DNA of 64,000 nt from positions 124,001 to 188,000 of the forward strand of contig DAIDMQ010000016.1 in assembly GCA_027448945.1 (NCBI GenBank), written 5' to 3'. This stretch comes from Gallionellaceae bacterium. GTDB taxonomy: Bacteria; Pseudomonadota; Gammaproteobacteria; Burkholderiales; Gallionellaceae. The translations under genes and the position numbers were made by a program. A model generated the notes under the pieces. That model saw only the letters and a program-made list of their open reading frames with translations. It had not been told where the DNA came from and ran no database searches. Of this stretch, positions 29,405 to 39,095 are shown piece after piece (within the stretch, counting starts at the first letter, position 1; each line of letters opens with the position of its first letter).

Positions 29405-30396
29405 ATATGAGCGAGATCCTGCATTTCAAAGACAGCTCCTTGCGCGGTGAGTTACAGAGCCGGGTCGCAATGAGCAAGCACACCAGCTGGCGTGCAGGCG
29501 GTGTGGCGGATCGCGTCTATCAAGCGGCGGATATGAAAGACTTGCAGCAGTTTTTGCGCAATCTGCCCGCCGATGAGCCTGTCTATGCAGTCGGGCTGGG
29601 CAGTAATCTGCTAGTGCGCGACGGGGGTTTGCGTGGCACGGTGATTTTGTTGCACGGTGTATTGAAAGCGCTGCGCATGAATGAAGACCGCAGTGTCTAT
29701 GTAGAAGCCGGTGTGCCGGGTGCCAAGCTGGCTCGTTATGCTGCGCTGCATGATCTGTCCGGTGCGGCATTCTTCGCCGGTATCCCGGGCACCATGGGCG
29801 GCATGTTGGCGATGAATGCGGGATGTTATGGCAGTGAGACCTGGCAGCACGTGAGCAGCGTGCAAGTGCTGACACGTAACGGCGAATTGCTGAGTCGCAA
29901 CAAGCATGAATATGAGATTGGATACAGACACCTTGTGAGGGTGCAGGATGGGGGATTCGGAATCAAGGGCGTGCGCGCGAATACTGTTGCCGCATCTCAA
30001 ATCCCGGATCCCGAATCCCAAGCCGAAATTTTCGTCTCGGCAACTTTGCAGTTCGAAGCGGGCGATGGTGAAGCGGCACGCAAGCAGATTAAGGAGTTGC
30101 TCGGCAAGCGTATCGCAAGCCAGCCACTCAATCTGCCCAATGCAGGCTCGGTGTTCCGCAATCCGCCCAACGATCACGCCGCGCGTTTGATCGAGTCGTG
30201 CGGGTTGAAGGGCAAGCGTATCGGCGGCGCGCAGGTGTCCGAGAAGCATGCCAACTTCATCGTCAATGTTGGCGATGCGACAGCCGCACAGATAGAAGCA
30301 TTGATACAGGAAGTCCGCGCCACAGTGGCGGAAAGAACCGGGGTGGATTTGCATCCCGAAGTCAGAATCATAGGTGAGTACCCGCGTCATGAATAA
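29401..30396 (+). CDS. murB: UDP-N-acetylenolpyruvoylglucosamine reductase with in-frame repeat insertion
   Basis: NADPH-dependent FAD enzyme making UDP-MurNAc. The 331-residue protein has [15 protein letters not shown] (FAD pyrophosphate loop), [25 protein letters not shown], and [11 protein letters not shown], which carries the catalytic serine. After GYRHL (about residue 178) the usual short stretch leading to the next strand is replaced by about 28 residues ([10 protein letters not shown]... through IPDPESQ) before [10 protein letters not shown]. The DNA there is a palindromic element. Both sides remain in frame and all catalytic motifs are intact, so the gene is probably functional. Alternative ATG at 29407. 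Confidence 0.94.
   Translation: MNMSEILHFKDSSLRGELQSRVAMSKHTSWRAGGVADRVYQAADMKDLQQFLRNLPADEPVYAVGLGSNLLVRDGGLRGTVILLHGVLKALRMNEDRSVYVEAGVPGAKLARYAALHDLSGAAFFAGIPGTMGGMLAMNAGCYGSETWQHVSSVQVLTRNGELLSRNKHEYEIGYRHLVRVQDGGFGIKGVRANTVAASQIPDPESQAEIFVSATLQFEAGDGEAARKQIKELLGKRIASQPLNLPNAGSVFRNPPNDHAARLIESCGLKGKRIGGAQVSEKHANFIVNVGDATAAQIEALIQEVRATVAERTGVDLHPEVRIIGEYPRHE
29949..30021. repeat. Palindromic GGGATTCGG element inside murB
   Basis: GGGGGATTCGGAATC on the left and GATCCCGAATCCC on the right pair over about 12-15 bases with small bulges. The right arm also carries AAATCCCGG. Same arm vocabulary as the ftsZ-lpxC element. Confidence 0.65.
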
Positions 30397-31315
30397 ACAA
30401 AACGTATCTTCATTCGGCAAAGTTGCCGTGTTGTTCGGCGGCAAATCCGCGGAACGCGAAGTCTCGCTCAAGAGCGGTGCGGCGGTATTGGCCGCATTGC
30501 AACGTGGCGGTGTGGATGCGCATGCCTTCGATCCTGCGACACGCAATCTGCAAGAGCTTAAAGATCAGGGCTATAGCCGTGCTTTCATTGCCCTGCATGG
30601 ACGGTATGGCGAAGACGGAACGGTGCAAGGCGCTTTGGAACTGCTGGGCATCCCTTATACCGGAAGTGGCGTGATGGCTTCCGCGCTGGGCATGGATAAA
30701 TGGCGCAGCAAGCTGGTATGGCAGGCCGCCGGTTTACCCATCCCCCGATACCGCATGTTGCATGCGGGTTTCGATGCACAAGCCGTAGCCGATGAGTTGG
30801 GTTTACCGCTGTTCGTCAAACCGGCTTGTGAAGGTTCCAGCGTGGGCATCAGCAAGGTCAAGAGCGTGAGCGATTTGGCGACTGCCTACGCAGAGGCGGT
30901 CAAGCATGACCCGCTGGTGATTGCGGAAAGTTTTGTCGGTGGGGGTGAATATACCGCGGCCATTCTCGGTGATCAAGCATTGCCGGTGATACGCATCGTG
31001 CCGGCGAATGAGTTCTACGACTACGAAGCCAAGTATCTGCGCGATGACACACGCTATCTGTGCCCGTGCGGATTGGGCGCAGCGCAGGAAGCAGAGATGC
31101 AGCGTTTGGCCAAGCAGGCATTCACGCTGATAGGCGGGCAAGGATGGGGGCGTGTGGATTTTCTGGTCGGCGAAGCGGGCCAACCCTATGTGCTGGAAGT
31201 CAACACATCTCCCGGCATGACAGACCATAGTTTGGTGCCGATGGCGGCACGCAATGCAGGCATCAGCTTCGAAGAACTGGTGCTGCAAATATTGGGTGGG
31301 GCGCATGTGGGATAA
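30389..31315 (+). CDS. ddl: D-alanine-D-alanine ligase
   Basis: ATP-grasp enzyme making D-Ala-D-Ala for MurF. The 308-residue protein has [55 protein letters not shown] and [19 protein letters not shown] 30389, overlapping the murB stop by eight bases, fits the family start; AGGTGAG lies about 11 bases before it. An in-frame GTG at 30374 would add five residues. It corresponds to the DdlB type found in dcw clusters. Confidence 0.95.
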   Translation: MNKQNVSSFGKVAVLFGGKSAEREVSLKSGAAVLAALQRGGVDAHAFDPATRNLQELKDQGYSRAFIALHGRYGEDGTVQGALELLGIPYTGSGVMASALGMDKWRSKLVWQAAGLPIPRYRMLHAGFDAQAVADELGLPLFVKPACEGSSVGISKVKSVSDLATAYAEAVKHDPLVIAESFVGGGEYTAAILGDQALPVIRIVPANEFYDYEAKYLRDDTRYLCPCGLGAAQEAEMQRLAKQAFTLIGGQGWGRVDFLVGEAGQPYVLEVNTSPGMTDHSLVPMAARNAGISFEELVLQILGGAHVG

Positions 31316-32009
31316 CACCACAGTGATGCGCATCGGCAGTACCGCAATGTTCGCGGTAAGTGTGATGTTGGTGCTTTATGGCGGGCTACATTATTTGGTG
31401 CATCTGCCCACGCTACTGCCTTTGCGTACCGTGCAATTGCAGCATGCACCCGAGCAGGTAGATGCGGATGAGGTGCTGCAAGTGGTACGCGAGAACGTAC
31501 ACGGGAATTTTTTCACTGTAGATATAGAGCAGCTCAGAAGCAAGATAGAGGGCGTGCCATGGGTGAGGTCGGTACAGATACGCAGAAGCTTTCCCGACAG
31601 TCTGGAAGTGGATTTGGAAGAGCATCAGACGTTGGCGCGTTGGAACGATGATGACTTGGTGAATCGGCAAGGCGAGGTGTTCACCGCACTAAGCGATGAA
31701 GAGTTGCCTAGCTTCATAGGGCAACCCGGCGAATCACAGCTGGTCACCGAGGAGTACGCACGTTACAACGAGCAGCTGAGCAAAGTCGGACTGAAAGTGA
31801 TGCGCATCAGTGAGTCAGCCAGACATGCTTGGCAGTTGCGACTGAGTAACGGCATAACCTTGGAATTGGGCAGTGAACAGATGCAAGAAAGATTGGCAAG
31901 ATTCGTGGCGGTCTATCCCTACAGTCTGGCAAACATGCAAGAAGTGAAGACGGTTGATCTGCGATATCGCAACGGGTTTGCGGTGGGCGGAATGAACAAG
32001 CAAAGTTAA
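31305..32009 (+). CDS. ftsQ: Cell division protein FtsQ
   Basis: Bitopic divisome scaffold. The 234-residue protein has a short cytoplasmic tail, one transmembrane helix (about 9-30), a POTRA domain starting at [10 protein letters not shown] with [24 protein letters not shown], and a beta domain ([17 protein letters not shown]). The frame is open from 31254, but ATG 31305, which overlaps the ddl end by 11 bases and has GGGTGGGG upstream, gives the normal FtsQ N-terminus. Confidence 0.94.
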   Translation: MWDNTTVMRIGSTAMFAVSVMLVLYGGLHYLVHLPTLLPLRTVQLQHAPEQVDADEVLQVVRENVHGNFFTVDIEQLRSKIEGVPWVRSVQIRRSFPDSLEVDLEEHQTLARWNDDDLVNRQGEVFTALSDEELPSFIGQPGESQLVTEEYARYNEQLSKVGLKVMRISESARHAWQLRLSNGITLELGSEQMQERLARFVAVYPYSLANMQEVKTVDLRYRNGFAVGGMNKQS

Positions 32010-32033
32010 TGAGCGAGCAGCGGAGAGCGAGCG

Positions 32034-33269
32034 ATGAGCAGAAATAAGGAAAGTAAAAATTTGGTGGTGGGTCTGGATATAGGCACGTCCAAGATCGTTG
32101 CCATCGTCGGCGAGGTAAGACCCGACGGCATGCTCGAAGTCATAGGCATGGGCATGCACCAATCATCGGGTATGAAAAAGGGCATGGTGGTCAACATCGA
32201 GGCGGCAGTCGCAGCGATTGCACGCGCTTTGGAAGAAGCGCAACTGATGGCCGATTGCCAGATACAAGAGGTGTACACCGGCATCGCGGGCAGTCATATA
32301 CGCAGCACCAATTCACGCGGCATGGTGAAGATCAAAGAGAAGGAAGTGACACAGGCGGACATCGATCGCGTGTTGGAAACGGCAAGCTCCATCAGCTTGC
32401 CCGGCGACCAGCAGCAACTGCATGTGCTGGAACAGGAGTTCAGCATAGACGGACAAGACGGTATCAAGAAACCGCTGGGCATGAGTGGTATGCGACTGGA
32501 TGTGGAAGTGCACATCGTCAGCGGCGCGGTCGCTGCGGTGCAGAACATCATGAAGTGCATACATCGCTGCGGTTTGGAAGTGAACGAGTTGATTTTGCAA
32601 CCGCTGGCTTCGAGCAAGGCGGTGTTGGCGGAGGATGAGATGGAGTTGGGGGTGTGCATCGTCGATATCGGCGGCGGCACCACAGATATCGCAGTGTTCA
32701 CGGGTGGGGCGATACGGCATACCGCAGTGATTCCAATTGCGGGTGACCAGATCACCAACGACATAGCGATGGCTTTGCGTACGCCTACCCAGGATGCCGA
32801 AGACATTAAGGTTAAGCACGGTTGCGCACTGCGTCAGTTGGCTGATGAAGGCGAGATAGAAGTGCCTGGTGTGGGAGAGCGCGGGCCCCGCATGTTGTCG
32901 CGTCAGACGCTGGCGGAAGTCATAGAGCCGCGTGTGGAAGAGTTGTATTCGTTAGTGCAAGCCGAGTTGCGCCGCAGCGGCTTCGAAGAGTTGCTGGCTT
33001 CGGGCATCGTCATCACGGGCGGCAGTAGTGCCATGCAGGGCATGGTCGAGCTGGGCGAAGAGATATTTCATCTGCCGGTAAGGCTGGGCATACCAAAGTA
33101 TGTGGGCGGACTGTCTGATGTCGTGAAAACGCCGCGCATGTCCACCGGTGTGGGCTTGTTGCTTTATGGCATGGAACATCATCTGCGCAAGGAGGAGACA
33201 CGTATGCACACGAATTCCGTGAATGAAGTTCTGGGCAAGATGAAGTCATGGTTCCAGGGAAATTTTTAA
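32034..33269 (+). CDS. ftsA: Cell division protein FtsA
   Basis: Actin-like protein tethering FtsZ to the membrane. The 411-residue protein has LVVGLDIGTSKIVAIVGEV (phosphate 1), the 1C domain, IVDIGGGTTDIAVFTGG (phosphate 2) and VITGGSSAMQGM (adenosine). The C-terminus (NEVLGKMKSWFQGNF) is an amphipathic helix typical of the FtsA membrane-targeting sequence. GGAG precedes ATG 32034. Confidence 0.97.
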   Translation: MSRNKESKNLVVGLDIGTSKIVAIVGEVRPDGMLEVIGMGMHQSSGMKKGMVVNIEAAVAAIARALEEAQLMADCQIQEVYTGIAGSHIRSTNSRGMVKIKEKEVTQADIDRVLETASSISLPGDQQQLHVLEQEFSIDGQDGIKKPLGMSGMRLDVEVHIVSGAVAAVQNIMKCIHRCGLEVNELILQPLASSKAVLAEDEMELGVCIVDIGGGTTDIAVFTGGAIRHTAVIPIAGDQITNDIAMALRTPTQDAEDIKVKHGCALRQLADEGEIEVPGVGERGPRMLSRQTLAEVIEPRVEELYSLVQAELRRSGFEELLASGIVITGGSSAMQGMVELGEEIFHLPVRLGIPKYVGGLSDVVKTPRMSTGVGLLLYGMEHHLRKEETRMHTNSVNEVLGKMKSWFQGNF

Positions 33270-33335
33270 GTTTATAGAAGCAGTGAATAAGTTCGGGGTT
33301 AAGCGTTAATTTTTGTAATTTTCAAGGAGACGATA

Positions 33336-34508
33336 ATGTTTGAAATCATGGAAGAAGATTCTCAGGAAGCAGTCATCAAGGTTATCGGTGTGGGCGGTTG
33401 CGGCGGCAATGCAGTCGATCACATGATCGAACAGGGTGTGCAGGGTGTGGAATTCGCGGTCATCAATACGGATGCACAGGCACTTAAACGCAGCAAGGCT
33501 CGTACACAATTGCAAATTGGTATCAACATCACCAAGGGTCTGGGTGCGGGTGCCAAACCTTCCATAGGTCAGGCTGCTGCGGAGGAAGACAGAGACCGCA
33601 TCCGTGAATTGATTTCGGGCGCGAACATGGTCTTTATTACCGCAGGTATGGGTGGCGGTACGGGTACGGGAGCGGCGCCCATCATTGCGCAAATTGCCAA
33701 GGAGATGGACATCCTCACTGTGGCTGTCGTCACCAAGCCATTCGCCTACGAGGGTAACCGTATGCGTTACGCCAAAGCGGGTATCGAAGCGTTGAATGAA
33801 TATGTTGACTCACTGATCATCGTTCCCAACTCCAAGCTGATGGAAGTGTTGGGCGACGATATCACCGTGCCTGAAGCCTTCAAAGCAGCTAACGGCGTGT
33901 TGCAAGGCGCAGTTGCAGGTATCGCTGAAGTCATCAATGTGCCCGGCCTGATCAACGTCGACTTCGCTGATGTACGCACTGTGATGTCCGAGAACGGTAT
34001 GGCCATGATGGGTTCTGCTATCGCATCCGGTCCGGATCGTGCACGTGTCGCAGCCGAACGCGCGATCGCCAGCCCCTTGTTGGAAGATGTGGATATGTCC
34101 GGTGCCCGTGGCGTGTTGGTCAATATCACCTCTTCAAGCGCTTTGAAGCTAAAAGAGATGGATGCTGTGATGGAATGCGTGCAATTCGCAGCCGAAGAAG
34201 CAACTGTCATCGTGGGCTCTGTATTCGATGAGGCTATGGGTGATGAGTTGCGTGTGACTGTGGTGGCAACCGGATTGGGTATGCCTATGGCACGCCGTCA
34301 ACCCAAGCCTGAAGTCGTATACCGTGGCGAAGAGACCTATCAGCGCACGGGTACAGACAATCATCCCGTGTCCAATGGCGTGAATTACAAAGAACTGGAG
34401 ATTCCAACTGCAATGCGTTCTGGTCGTCGCGAGCAAGTGGAAGCGATGGAAAAGTCCGGTGTGGATACTTTTGACATCCCTACCTTCTTGCGCAAACAGG
34501 CGGACTGA
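33336..34508 (+). CDS. ftsZ: Cell division GTPase FtsZ
   Basis: Tubulin homologue forming the division ring. The 390-residue protein has the N-terminal [14 protein letters not shown], the GTP signature [18 protein letters not shown], the synergy loop with [11 protein letters not shown], and a C-terminal peptide [11 protein letters not shown] that binds FtsA and other partners. CAAGGAGACG lies before ATG 33336. The 66-bp gap after ftsA is AT-rich and may hold a promoter, but no clear boxes were picked out. Confidence 0.98.
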   Translation: MFEIMEEDSQEAVIKVIGVGGCGGNAVDHMIEQGVQGVEFAVINTDAQALKRSKARTQLQIGINITKGLGAGAKPSIGQAAAEEDRDRIRELISGANMVFITAGMGGGTGTGAAPIIAQIAKEMDILTVAVVTKPFAYEGNRMRYAKAGIEALNEYVDSLIIVPNSKLMEVLGDDITVPEAFKAANGVLQGAVAGIAEVINVPGLINVDFADVRTVMSENGMAMMGSAIASGPDRARVAAERAIASPLLEDVDMSGARGVLVNITSSSALKLKEMDAVMECVQFAAEEATVIVGSVFDEAMGDELRVTVVATGLGMPMARRQPKPEVVYRGEETYQRTGTDNHPVSNGVNYKELEIPTAMRSGRREQVEAMEKSGVDTFDIPTFLRKQAD

Positions 34509-34513
34509 AAGGC

Positions 34514-34597
34514 AGGATTCGGGATGCGGGATGCGGGATTTGAAGGAGGCCAGTGCAAGTGTTCCTTCTGAATCCCGCATCCCGCATCCCGAATCCT
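34514..34597. repeat. Long, nearly perfect palindrome between ftsZ and lpxC
   Basis: The left arm begins AGGATTCGGGATGCGGGATG (34514) and continues to about 34547; the right arm (34563-34597) is its near-perfect complement, about 30 paired bases with a 15-base loop. It starts six bases after the ftsZ stop and ends 14 bases before lpxC. It is the clearest copy of the GGATTC/GGGATGC family in the window. It could attenuate transcription or protect the ftsZ mRNA end (inference). Confidence 0.85.
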
Positions 34598-34611
34598 AGT
34601 AAAATCATCCG

Positions 34612-35523
34612 ATGGTAAAACAACGCACAATCAAAAATCCCGTCAAGGTGACTGGCGTCGGCTTGCATAGCGGACAGAAAGTCACCCTGGGCTTGCGCCC
34701 TGCTCCGGCAAACACAGGCATCGTCTTCTGTCGCGTCGATCGGAAACCGGTCGAGCAGATCAGAGTGGGTGCCGAGCTGGTAAACGACACACGTTTGTCC
34801 ACTTGCATGGAGCAAAACGGCGTGCGTGTGGCGACCGTGGAGCATCTCATGTCAGCCTTGTCAGGATTGGGTATAGATAATATCTATATCGATCTGGATA
34901 GCGCGGAAGTGCCCATCATGGACGGTAGTGCCGGGACCTTTATCTTCCTGTTGCAATCTGCGGGTGTCACCAAACAGTCTGCGGCCAAGAAATTCATCCG
35001 CATCAAGAAAATGGTGGAAGTCATACAGGGTGATAAATGGGTGCGCTTCGAACCTTTCCACGGCTACAAGCTGACCTTCACGATCAACTTCACTCACCCG
35101 GTGTTCGCGACCAGTAAGCAGCATGTTGTAGTGGATCTGGGTGAGCATTCCTATGTGCGTGAGATTAGTCGTGCACGCACCTTCGGCTTCATGCAGGACG
35201 TGGAATTCATGCGTTCTCAGGGGTTGGCGCTAGGCGGTAGTCTGGATAACGCTATCGTGATGGATGATTATCGCGTGCTGAATCCGGACGGTCTGCGCTT
35301 CGAGGATGAGTTCGTCAAACACAAGGTGCTGGATGCCATCGGCGATCTGTATATGACGGGTCATCCTGTTATAGGTGCATTCTCGGGTTTTAAATCCGGT
35401 CATGCATTGAATAACGCCCTGTTGCGTGAGTTGATGGCGGATGCGGATGCTTGGGAATACGTCACTTACGATAGCCCGGAAGAGGCGCCTGCCTTCCTGC
35501 AATTGCAGCTCCAATCAATCTAG
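34612..35523 (+). CDS. lpxC: UDP-3-O-acyl-N-acetylglucosamine deacetylase
   Basis: Zinc deacetylase committing to lipid A synthesis. The 303-residue protein starts [22 protein letters not shown] and has [15 protein letters not shown] (zinc His), [15 protein letters not shown] (HKxxD zinc/catalytic motif) and [13 protein letters not shown] (catalytic His). It is separated from ftsZ by the long palindrome, and ends the dcw cluster as is usual in proteobacteria. Confidence 0.97.
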   Translation: MVKQRTIKNPVKVTGVGLHSGQKVTLGLRPAPANTGIVFCRVDRKPVEQIRVGAELVNDTRLSTCMEQNGVRVATVEHLMSALSGLGIDNIYIDLDSAEVPIMDGSAGTFIFLLQSAGVTKQSAAKKFIRIKKMVEVIQGDKWVRFEPFHGYKLTFTINFTHPVFATSKQHVVVDLGEHSYVREISRARTFGFMQDVEFMRSQGLALGGSLDNAIVMDDYRVLNPDGLRFEDEFVKHKVLDAIGDLYMTGHPVIGAFSGFKSGHALNNALLRELMADADAWEYVTYDSPEEAPAFLQLQLQSI

Positions 35524-35555
35524 TGCACGCCGTTTCTCTGCGAGGAGACTGAAGC

Positions 35556-35756
35556 ATGCTCATATTGCGTTTTGCACTTGTCGCCGTCGCATTGCTGGTC
35601 GTACTCAGCGGTGCCATGTATGTCTTCACGCGTGATGTGCGTTACTACCGCTTCGCTTGGCAGGTGATACGTCTTTTCGCCGTGTTCCTGCTGGTGTTCG
35701 GATTGCTGTTTGTGCTGGAGAGATACGTGCTTATTGCTTGGCGGGTGCTGTTATGA
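35556..35756 (+). CDS. Small two-helix membrane protein, unknown
   Basis: A 66-residue, strongly hydrophobic protein with two predicted transmembrane segments (about 4-24 and 40-60) separated by a short basic/aromatic loop RDVRYYRFAW. Its stop overlaps the next start (ATGA), which supports it being real and co-translated with the VF530-type gene and the lipocalin. No family recognised. GAGGAG stands about 12 bases before ATG 35556. Confidence 0.65.
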   Translation: MLILRFALVAVALLVVLSGAMYVFTRDVRYYRFAWQVIRLFAVFLLVFGLLFVLERYVLIAWRVLL

Positions 35757-35959
35757 GCAAGCCTAGTCTGGAGGGTGTGACTTTGGAGATGATGCTCACC
35801 CGCCTTGTCGAACATATGGGTTGGGCGGCGATGGCAGAGGCAGTGCCGGTGAATTGCTTCACAAATGAACCCAGTATCAAATCCAGTCTAAAGTTCCTCC
35901 GTCGTACGCCATGGGCGAGAGCCAAGGTTGAAGACTTGTATAAGGAGACACTCGCATGA
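35753..35959 (+). CDS. VF530-family small DNA-binding protein
   Basis: A 68-residue protein matching the VF530 (DUF2132) pattern: LEGVTLEMMLTRLVEHMGW, then VNCFTNEPSIKSSLKFLRRT and PWARAKVEDLY. Members are small helical proteins proposed to bind DNA; the biological role is not settled. The frame is open further upstream to 35657, but ATG 35753, coupled to the previous gene by ATGA, gives the family start. It overlaps the lipocalin start by four bases. Confidence 0.85.
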   Translation: MSKPSLEGVTLEMMLTRLVEHMGWAAMAEAVPVNCFTNEPSIKSSLKFLRRTPWARAKVEDLYKETLA

Positions 35960-36492
35960 TGACAAGGATAAGTAGTCTGTTCGCATTGTGTCTGTTGCCG
36001 GTGCTATCGGCTTGTACATCCGCACCGAACCAGCCATTGAAGACTGTGGATGATGTCGATCTGACGCGCTATGCCGGTACCTGGTACGAAATTGCGCTCT
36101 TGCCTAATAAGTTTCAAGCGCAGTGTGTGTCTGATACTCAGGCGCAATATCGCATCGATGGAGAGGTGGTTCGCGTGAGAAACCGCTGCCGTAATGCCGA
36201 AGACAAGATAGAAGAAGCCAACGGTGTGGCTAAAGTGGTCGCCGGAAGCGGTAACGCAAAGTTGCGCGTAAGTTTCTTCAGACCATTTTATGGCGATTAC
36301 TGGATACTGGCTTTGGATAAAGACTATCGCACAGTGCTGATCGGTGAGCCTAGCCGCAAGTACAGCTGGATATTATCGCGCGACCCGCATATGTCTACGG
36401 ATCAGAGAGAGCAATTGTTGGAGCAAGCGCAATCATTGGGCTTTGATCGCAGTGCATACAAAATCAGCAAACAACTTCAGCCTCTGGAATAG
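35956..36492 (+). CDS. blc: Outer membrane lipocalin (Blc type lipoprotein)
   Basis: A 178-residue lipoprotein with a signal peptide ending in lipobox LSAC (Cys20), then the lipocalin motif DLTRYAGTWYEIALLPNKFQ and later YGDYWILALDKDYRTVLIGE and KYSWILSRDP. Bacterial lipocalins bind lysophospholipids or fatty acids at the outer membrane. The residue after the lipid-bearing cysteine is Thr, compatible with outer membrane sorting. Coupled by ATGA to the VF530-type gene. Confidence 0.92.
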   Translation: MMTRISSLFALCLLPVLSACTSAPNQPLKTVDDVDLTRYAGTWYEIALLPNKFQAQCVSDTQAQYRIDGEVVRVRNRCRNAEDKIEEANGVAKVVAGSGNAKLRVSFFRPFYGDYWILALDKDYRTVLIGEPSRKYSWILSRDPHMSTDQREQLLEQAQSLGFDRSAYKISKQLQPLE

Positions 36493-36515
36493 TCCGTAGA
36501 CGGGAGTATGTCTGC

Positions 36516-37685
36516 CTAATTCAAGGCGTGACGCATCAATAACTTCTTCAGCGGCGTCAGTTGATTCACCATACTCAATCCCGAATTTCGCAATCCGCGC
36601 AACACCCCGTTCTCATTGTTGAATAGATGCTTGAGGCCGTAGGTGGTGCTCTGCATGGTGGCGATGTCTTCACGACGTTTGCGATCATAGCGACGCAATA
36701 GTTGTGCATCACCCACGTCTTTTTGCGCACCGCGCTGCAACAAACAATCCGCCAATTGCCGGGCATCGCGGAAGCCGGTATTCACACCCTGTCCGGCCAG
36801 CGGATGCATATTGTGTGCGGCATCACCTACAAGTGCCACGCGAGGTGCGCTGATATGGTCCAGTGTCAGCAAGCGCAGCGGGAAAGACGCGGCGGGTGTG
36901 ATGACTGCGAGGTCACCCAGCGTATGGTGAGCCGCTGCCGCGACTTGTTTGGACAGCATTTCGGGCGTAAGGGCCTTTAATTCCGCCGCACGTTCCGGGC
37001 TTACAGACCACACCATGGAGAGGCGGTCGCCGGGTAGGGGAAGCAGGGCAAGGATGCCGTCCTGCTGAAACCATTGATGGGCGATGCCGCGATGCGGAAT
37101 AGTGCATGTGAAATTCGCGACCACGCCGTGTTGCTCGTATTCTGCAGGTGCGGCAGACAAGCCCGCCTGCCGCCTCACCCATGAATCCCGACCATCTGCA
37201 CCTACCACCAAGCTGGCCGTGATGTGCCGGCCATCGGCCAATATAAGTGTGCCGAGCTGTGCGTCAAATTTCAGATCGTTGCAGTGCTGGGTGTCTAATA
37301 TCGTCAGGTTGTCCTGGGTCGCGAGGACTTGCCAGAGCGCGATGTGCAGGGCGCGGTTCTCAAGGATGCAAGCAAGTTCACTTACGCCCATCTGATAGGC
37401 GCTAAATTTGATCTCGGCATCGGCATCGCCGAACACGCGCATCTCTTCCACGGCCGCTATACGCTGGGTATCCAGCAAGCCCCAAGCACCGCATTGCTCA
37501 AGAAATCGCCGACTACCGGGACTAATGGCATAGATGCGGCTGTCCCATGCGGGATCGGCCTTGGGGATGGGCTGACGGTCTATCAGTGCCAGCTCCAGGC
37601 CGCTATCAGCCAAGGCGGCGGCAAGACTGGCGCCGACCAAGCCGCCGCCGATAATCACGACATCGTAATGTTGAGGTTTTTTCAT
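36516..37685 (-). CDS. UbiH/UbiF/COQ6-family FAD hydroxylase (ubiquinone synthesis)
   Basis: A 389-residue flavin monooxygenase of ubiquinone biosynthesis. The FAD loop is VVIIGGGLVGASLAAALADSG, followed by the middle motif GADGRDSWVRRQAGL and the family signature LVGDAAHNMHPLAGQGVNTG. Which ring position it hydroxylates cannot be decided; UbiH, UbiF, UbiI and UbiM share these motifs. It is convergent with the lipocalin gene and divergent from dusB. Confidence 0.9.
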   Translation of the reverse strand: MKKPQHYDVVIIGGGLVGASLAAALADSGLELALIDRQPIPKADPAWDSRIYAISPGSRRFLEQCGAWGLLDTQRIAAVEEMRVFGDADAEIKFSAYQMGVSELACILENRALHIALWQVLATQDNLTILDTQHCNDLKFDAQLGTLILADGRHITASLVVGADGRDSWVRRQAGLSAAPAEYEQHGVVANFTCTIPHRGIAHQWFQQDGILALLPLPGDRLSMVWSVSPERAAELKALTPEMLSKQVAAAAHHTLGDLAVITPAASFPLRLLTLDHISAPRVALVGDAAHNMHPLAGQGVNTGFRDARQLADCLLQRGAQKDVGDAQLLRRYDRKRREDIATMQSTTYGLKHLFNNENGVLRGLRNSGLSMVNQLTPLKKLLMRHALN

Positions 37686-37730
37686 AAGTCGGCGATTTTA
37701 GCGAGATTTCCTCATCGTGTCCGCTTGCTT

Positions 37731-37736
37731 TATAAT
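37731..37736 (+). promoter_or_regulatory. -10 element of the dusB-fis promoter
   Basis: A perfect TATAAT, 47 bp before the dusB start, in the divergent gap with the ubiH-type gene. No convincing -35 box at the right distance was seen. Confidence 0.45.
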
Positions 37737-37782
37737 CCTCACCCTTCGCAAAAGCGAGTTTAGTCCACTCACTCAAATCAAC

Positions 37783-38790
37783 ATGCGCATCGGTCCTTAC
37801 GAACTGAAAAATAATTTGATTGTTGCCCCCATGGCCGGGGTGACCGATAGGCCATTCCGCATGTTGTGCAAACGTATGGGGGCGGGCATGGCCGTCAGTG
37901 AGATGGTTGCTTCAAATTCCCTGCTATATGGTTCTGAGAAGACGCTGCGCCGCGCCAATCATGAGGGTGAGGTCGATCCTATCTCCGTACAAATCGTCGG
38001 TGCAGACCCTGAAATGTTGGCCCGCGCCGCGAAACACAATGTCGATCACGGCGCGCAAATCATAGACATCAACATGGGTTGCCCGGCCAAAAAAATCTGC
38101 AATGTGATGGCGGGTTCCGCGCTGTTGCAGAACGAGCCGCTGGTCAAAACGCTGCTGGATGCAGTGGTCAATGCGGTTAATGTACCTGTGACCCTCAAGA
38201 TACGTACCGGCTGGGACAAATCCAATCGCAATGCAGTGCGCATCGCGCAGATCGCCGAGGCGGCTGGCATACAAGCTTTGGCGATACACGGTCGTACGCG
38301 CGCCTGCGCTTACACCGGCGATGCAGAGTACGACACCATCAGGGCTGTTAAGGCCAGCGTGGGCATTCCCATCATCGCCAACGGCGACATCACCACACCG
38401 GAGAAGGCCAAACATGTACTCGAATATTCCGGTGCAGATGCGGTGATGATAGGTCGCGCTGCCCAAGGACGCCCCTGGTTGTTCCGCGAAATAGACCATT
38501 ATCTAAAGACTGGCGAACATCTGCCGCCCCCCGAAGTCACCGAGATACACGAAGTACTGGTGCAGCACGTGCGTGAGTTGTACGACTTCTACGGCGAATA
38601 CAGCGGTTTGCGCGTGGCACGAAAACACATCTCCTGGTATACCAAGGGTTTGGTCGGTTCGGCGCATTTCCGCCACGAGATGAACAAGTTGGAATCCGTA
38701 GAAGAGCAGATGGCGATGGTAGATGCCTTCTTTACAGAGCAAGCGCAGCGTGGTCATCACCTGCATTATGTTGAAGGACAGGCAGTATGA
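37783..38790 (+). CDS. dusB: tRNA-dihydrouridine synthase B
   Basis: FMN enzyme reducing uridines in the tRNA D-loop. The 335-residue protein has IVAPMAGVTDRPFRMLCKRM, INMGCPAKKICNVMAGSAL with the catalytic cysteine, VTLKIRTGWDKSNRNA and IIANGDITTPEKAK. The frame is open upstream to 37717, but ATG 37783 (MRIGPYELKNN) is the family start. The dusB-fis pair with a four-base overlap is the classic proteobacterial arrangement. Confidence 0.96.
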   Translation: MRIGPYELKNNLIVAPMAGVTDRPFRMLCKRMGAGMAVSEMVASNSLLYGSEKTLRRANHEGEVDPISVQIVGADPEMLARAAKHNVDHGAQIIDINMGCPAKKICNVMAGSALLQNEPLVKTLLDAVVNAVNVPVTLKIRTGWDKSNRNAVRIAQIAEAAGIQALAIHGRTRACAYTGDAEYDTIRAVKASVGIPIIANGDITTPEKAKHVLEYSGADAVMIGRAAQGRPWLFREIDHYLKTGEHLPPPEVTEIHEVLVQHVRELYDFYGEYSGLRVARKHISWYTKGLVGSAHFRHEMNKLESVEEQMAMVDAFFTEQAQRGHHLHYVEGQAV

Positions 38791-39041
38791 GCGACTGTAT
38801 AGCAATCAGTGAGAATGATATGGCGCGCTACGTGCGCAAGGCACTCAAAGAATATTTCCACGATCTGGATGGCGAAGAGCCTTGTTGCGAACTCTATGAG
38901 ATGGTGATGAACTGCGTGGAGAAACCATTGTTAGAAATGGTGTTGGCGCAAGTCGGTGGAAATCAGACCCGCGCCTCCGAGATGCTGGGCATCAACCGCA
39001 ATACGCTCAGAAAAAAAATGCAAATCCACGGCATAGCCTAA
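38787..39041 (+). CDS. fis: DNA-binding protein Fis
   Basis: Nucleoid protein and global regulator. The 84-residue protein ends in the Fis helix-turn-helix GGNQTRASEMLGINRNTLRKKM. The N-terminal half is shorter and more diverged than enterobacterial Fis (98 residues), as is usual in betaproteobacteria. The ATG (38787) overlaps the dusB stop (ATGA), so expression depends on the dusB promoter. Confidence 0.95.
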   Translation: MSDCIAISENDMARYVRKALKEYFHDLDGEEPCCELYEMVMNCVEKPLLEMVLAQVGGNQTRASEMLGINRNTLRKKMQIHGIA

Positions 39042-39042
39042 T

Positions 39043-39060
39043 TGCAGACCAAGGTCTGCA
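39043..39060. repeat. Palindrome between fis and purH
   Basis: TGCAGACC and GGTCTGCA around AA, directly after the fis stop. It shares the AGACC-AA-GGTCT core with the mraY-murD palindrome. No T-run follows, so a classical terminator is not supported. Confidence 0.55.
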
Positions 39061-39095
39061 GGCTGGCAACTAATTACTAACCCTCTGGAAACATC

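Noticed and set aside
34514-34597. Reading the ftsZ-lpxC palindrome as a standard intrinsic terminator
   Set aside because: No T-run follows the stem, and related copies occur inside coding frames, so a repeat element explains it better.
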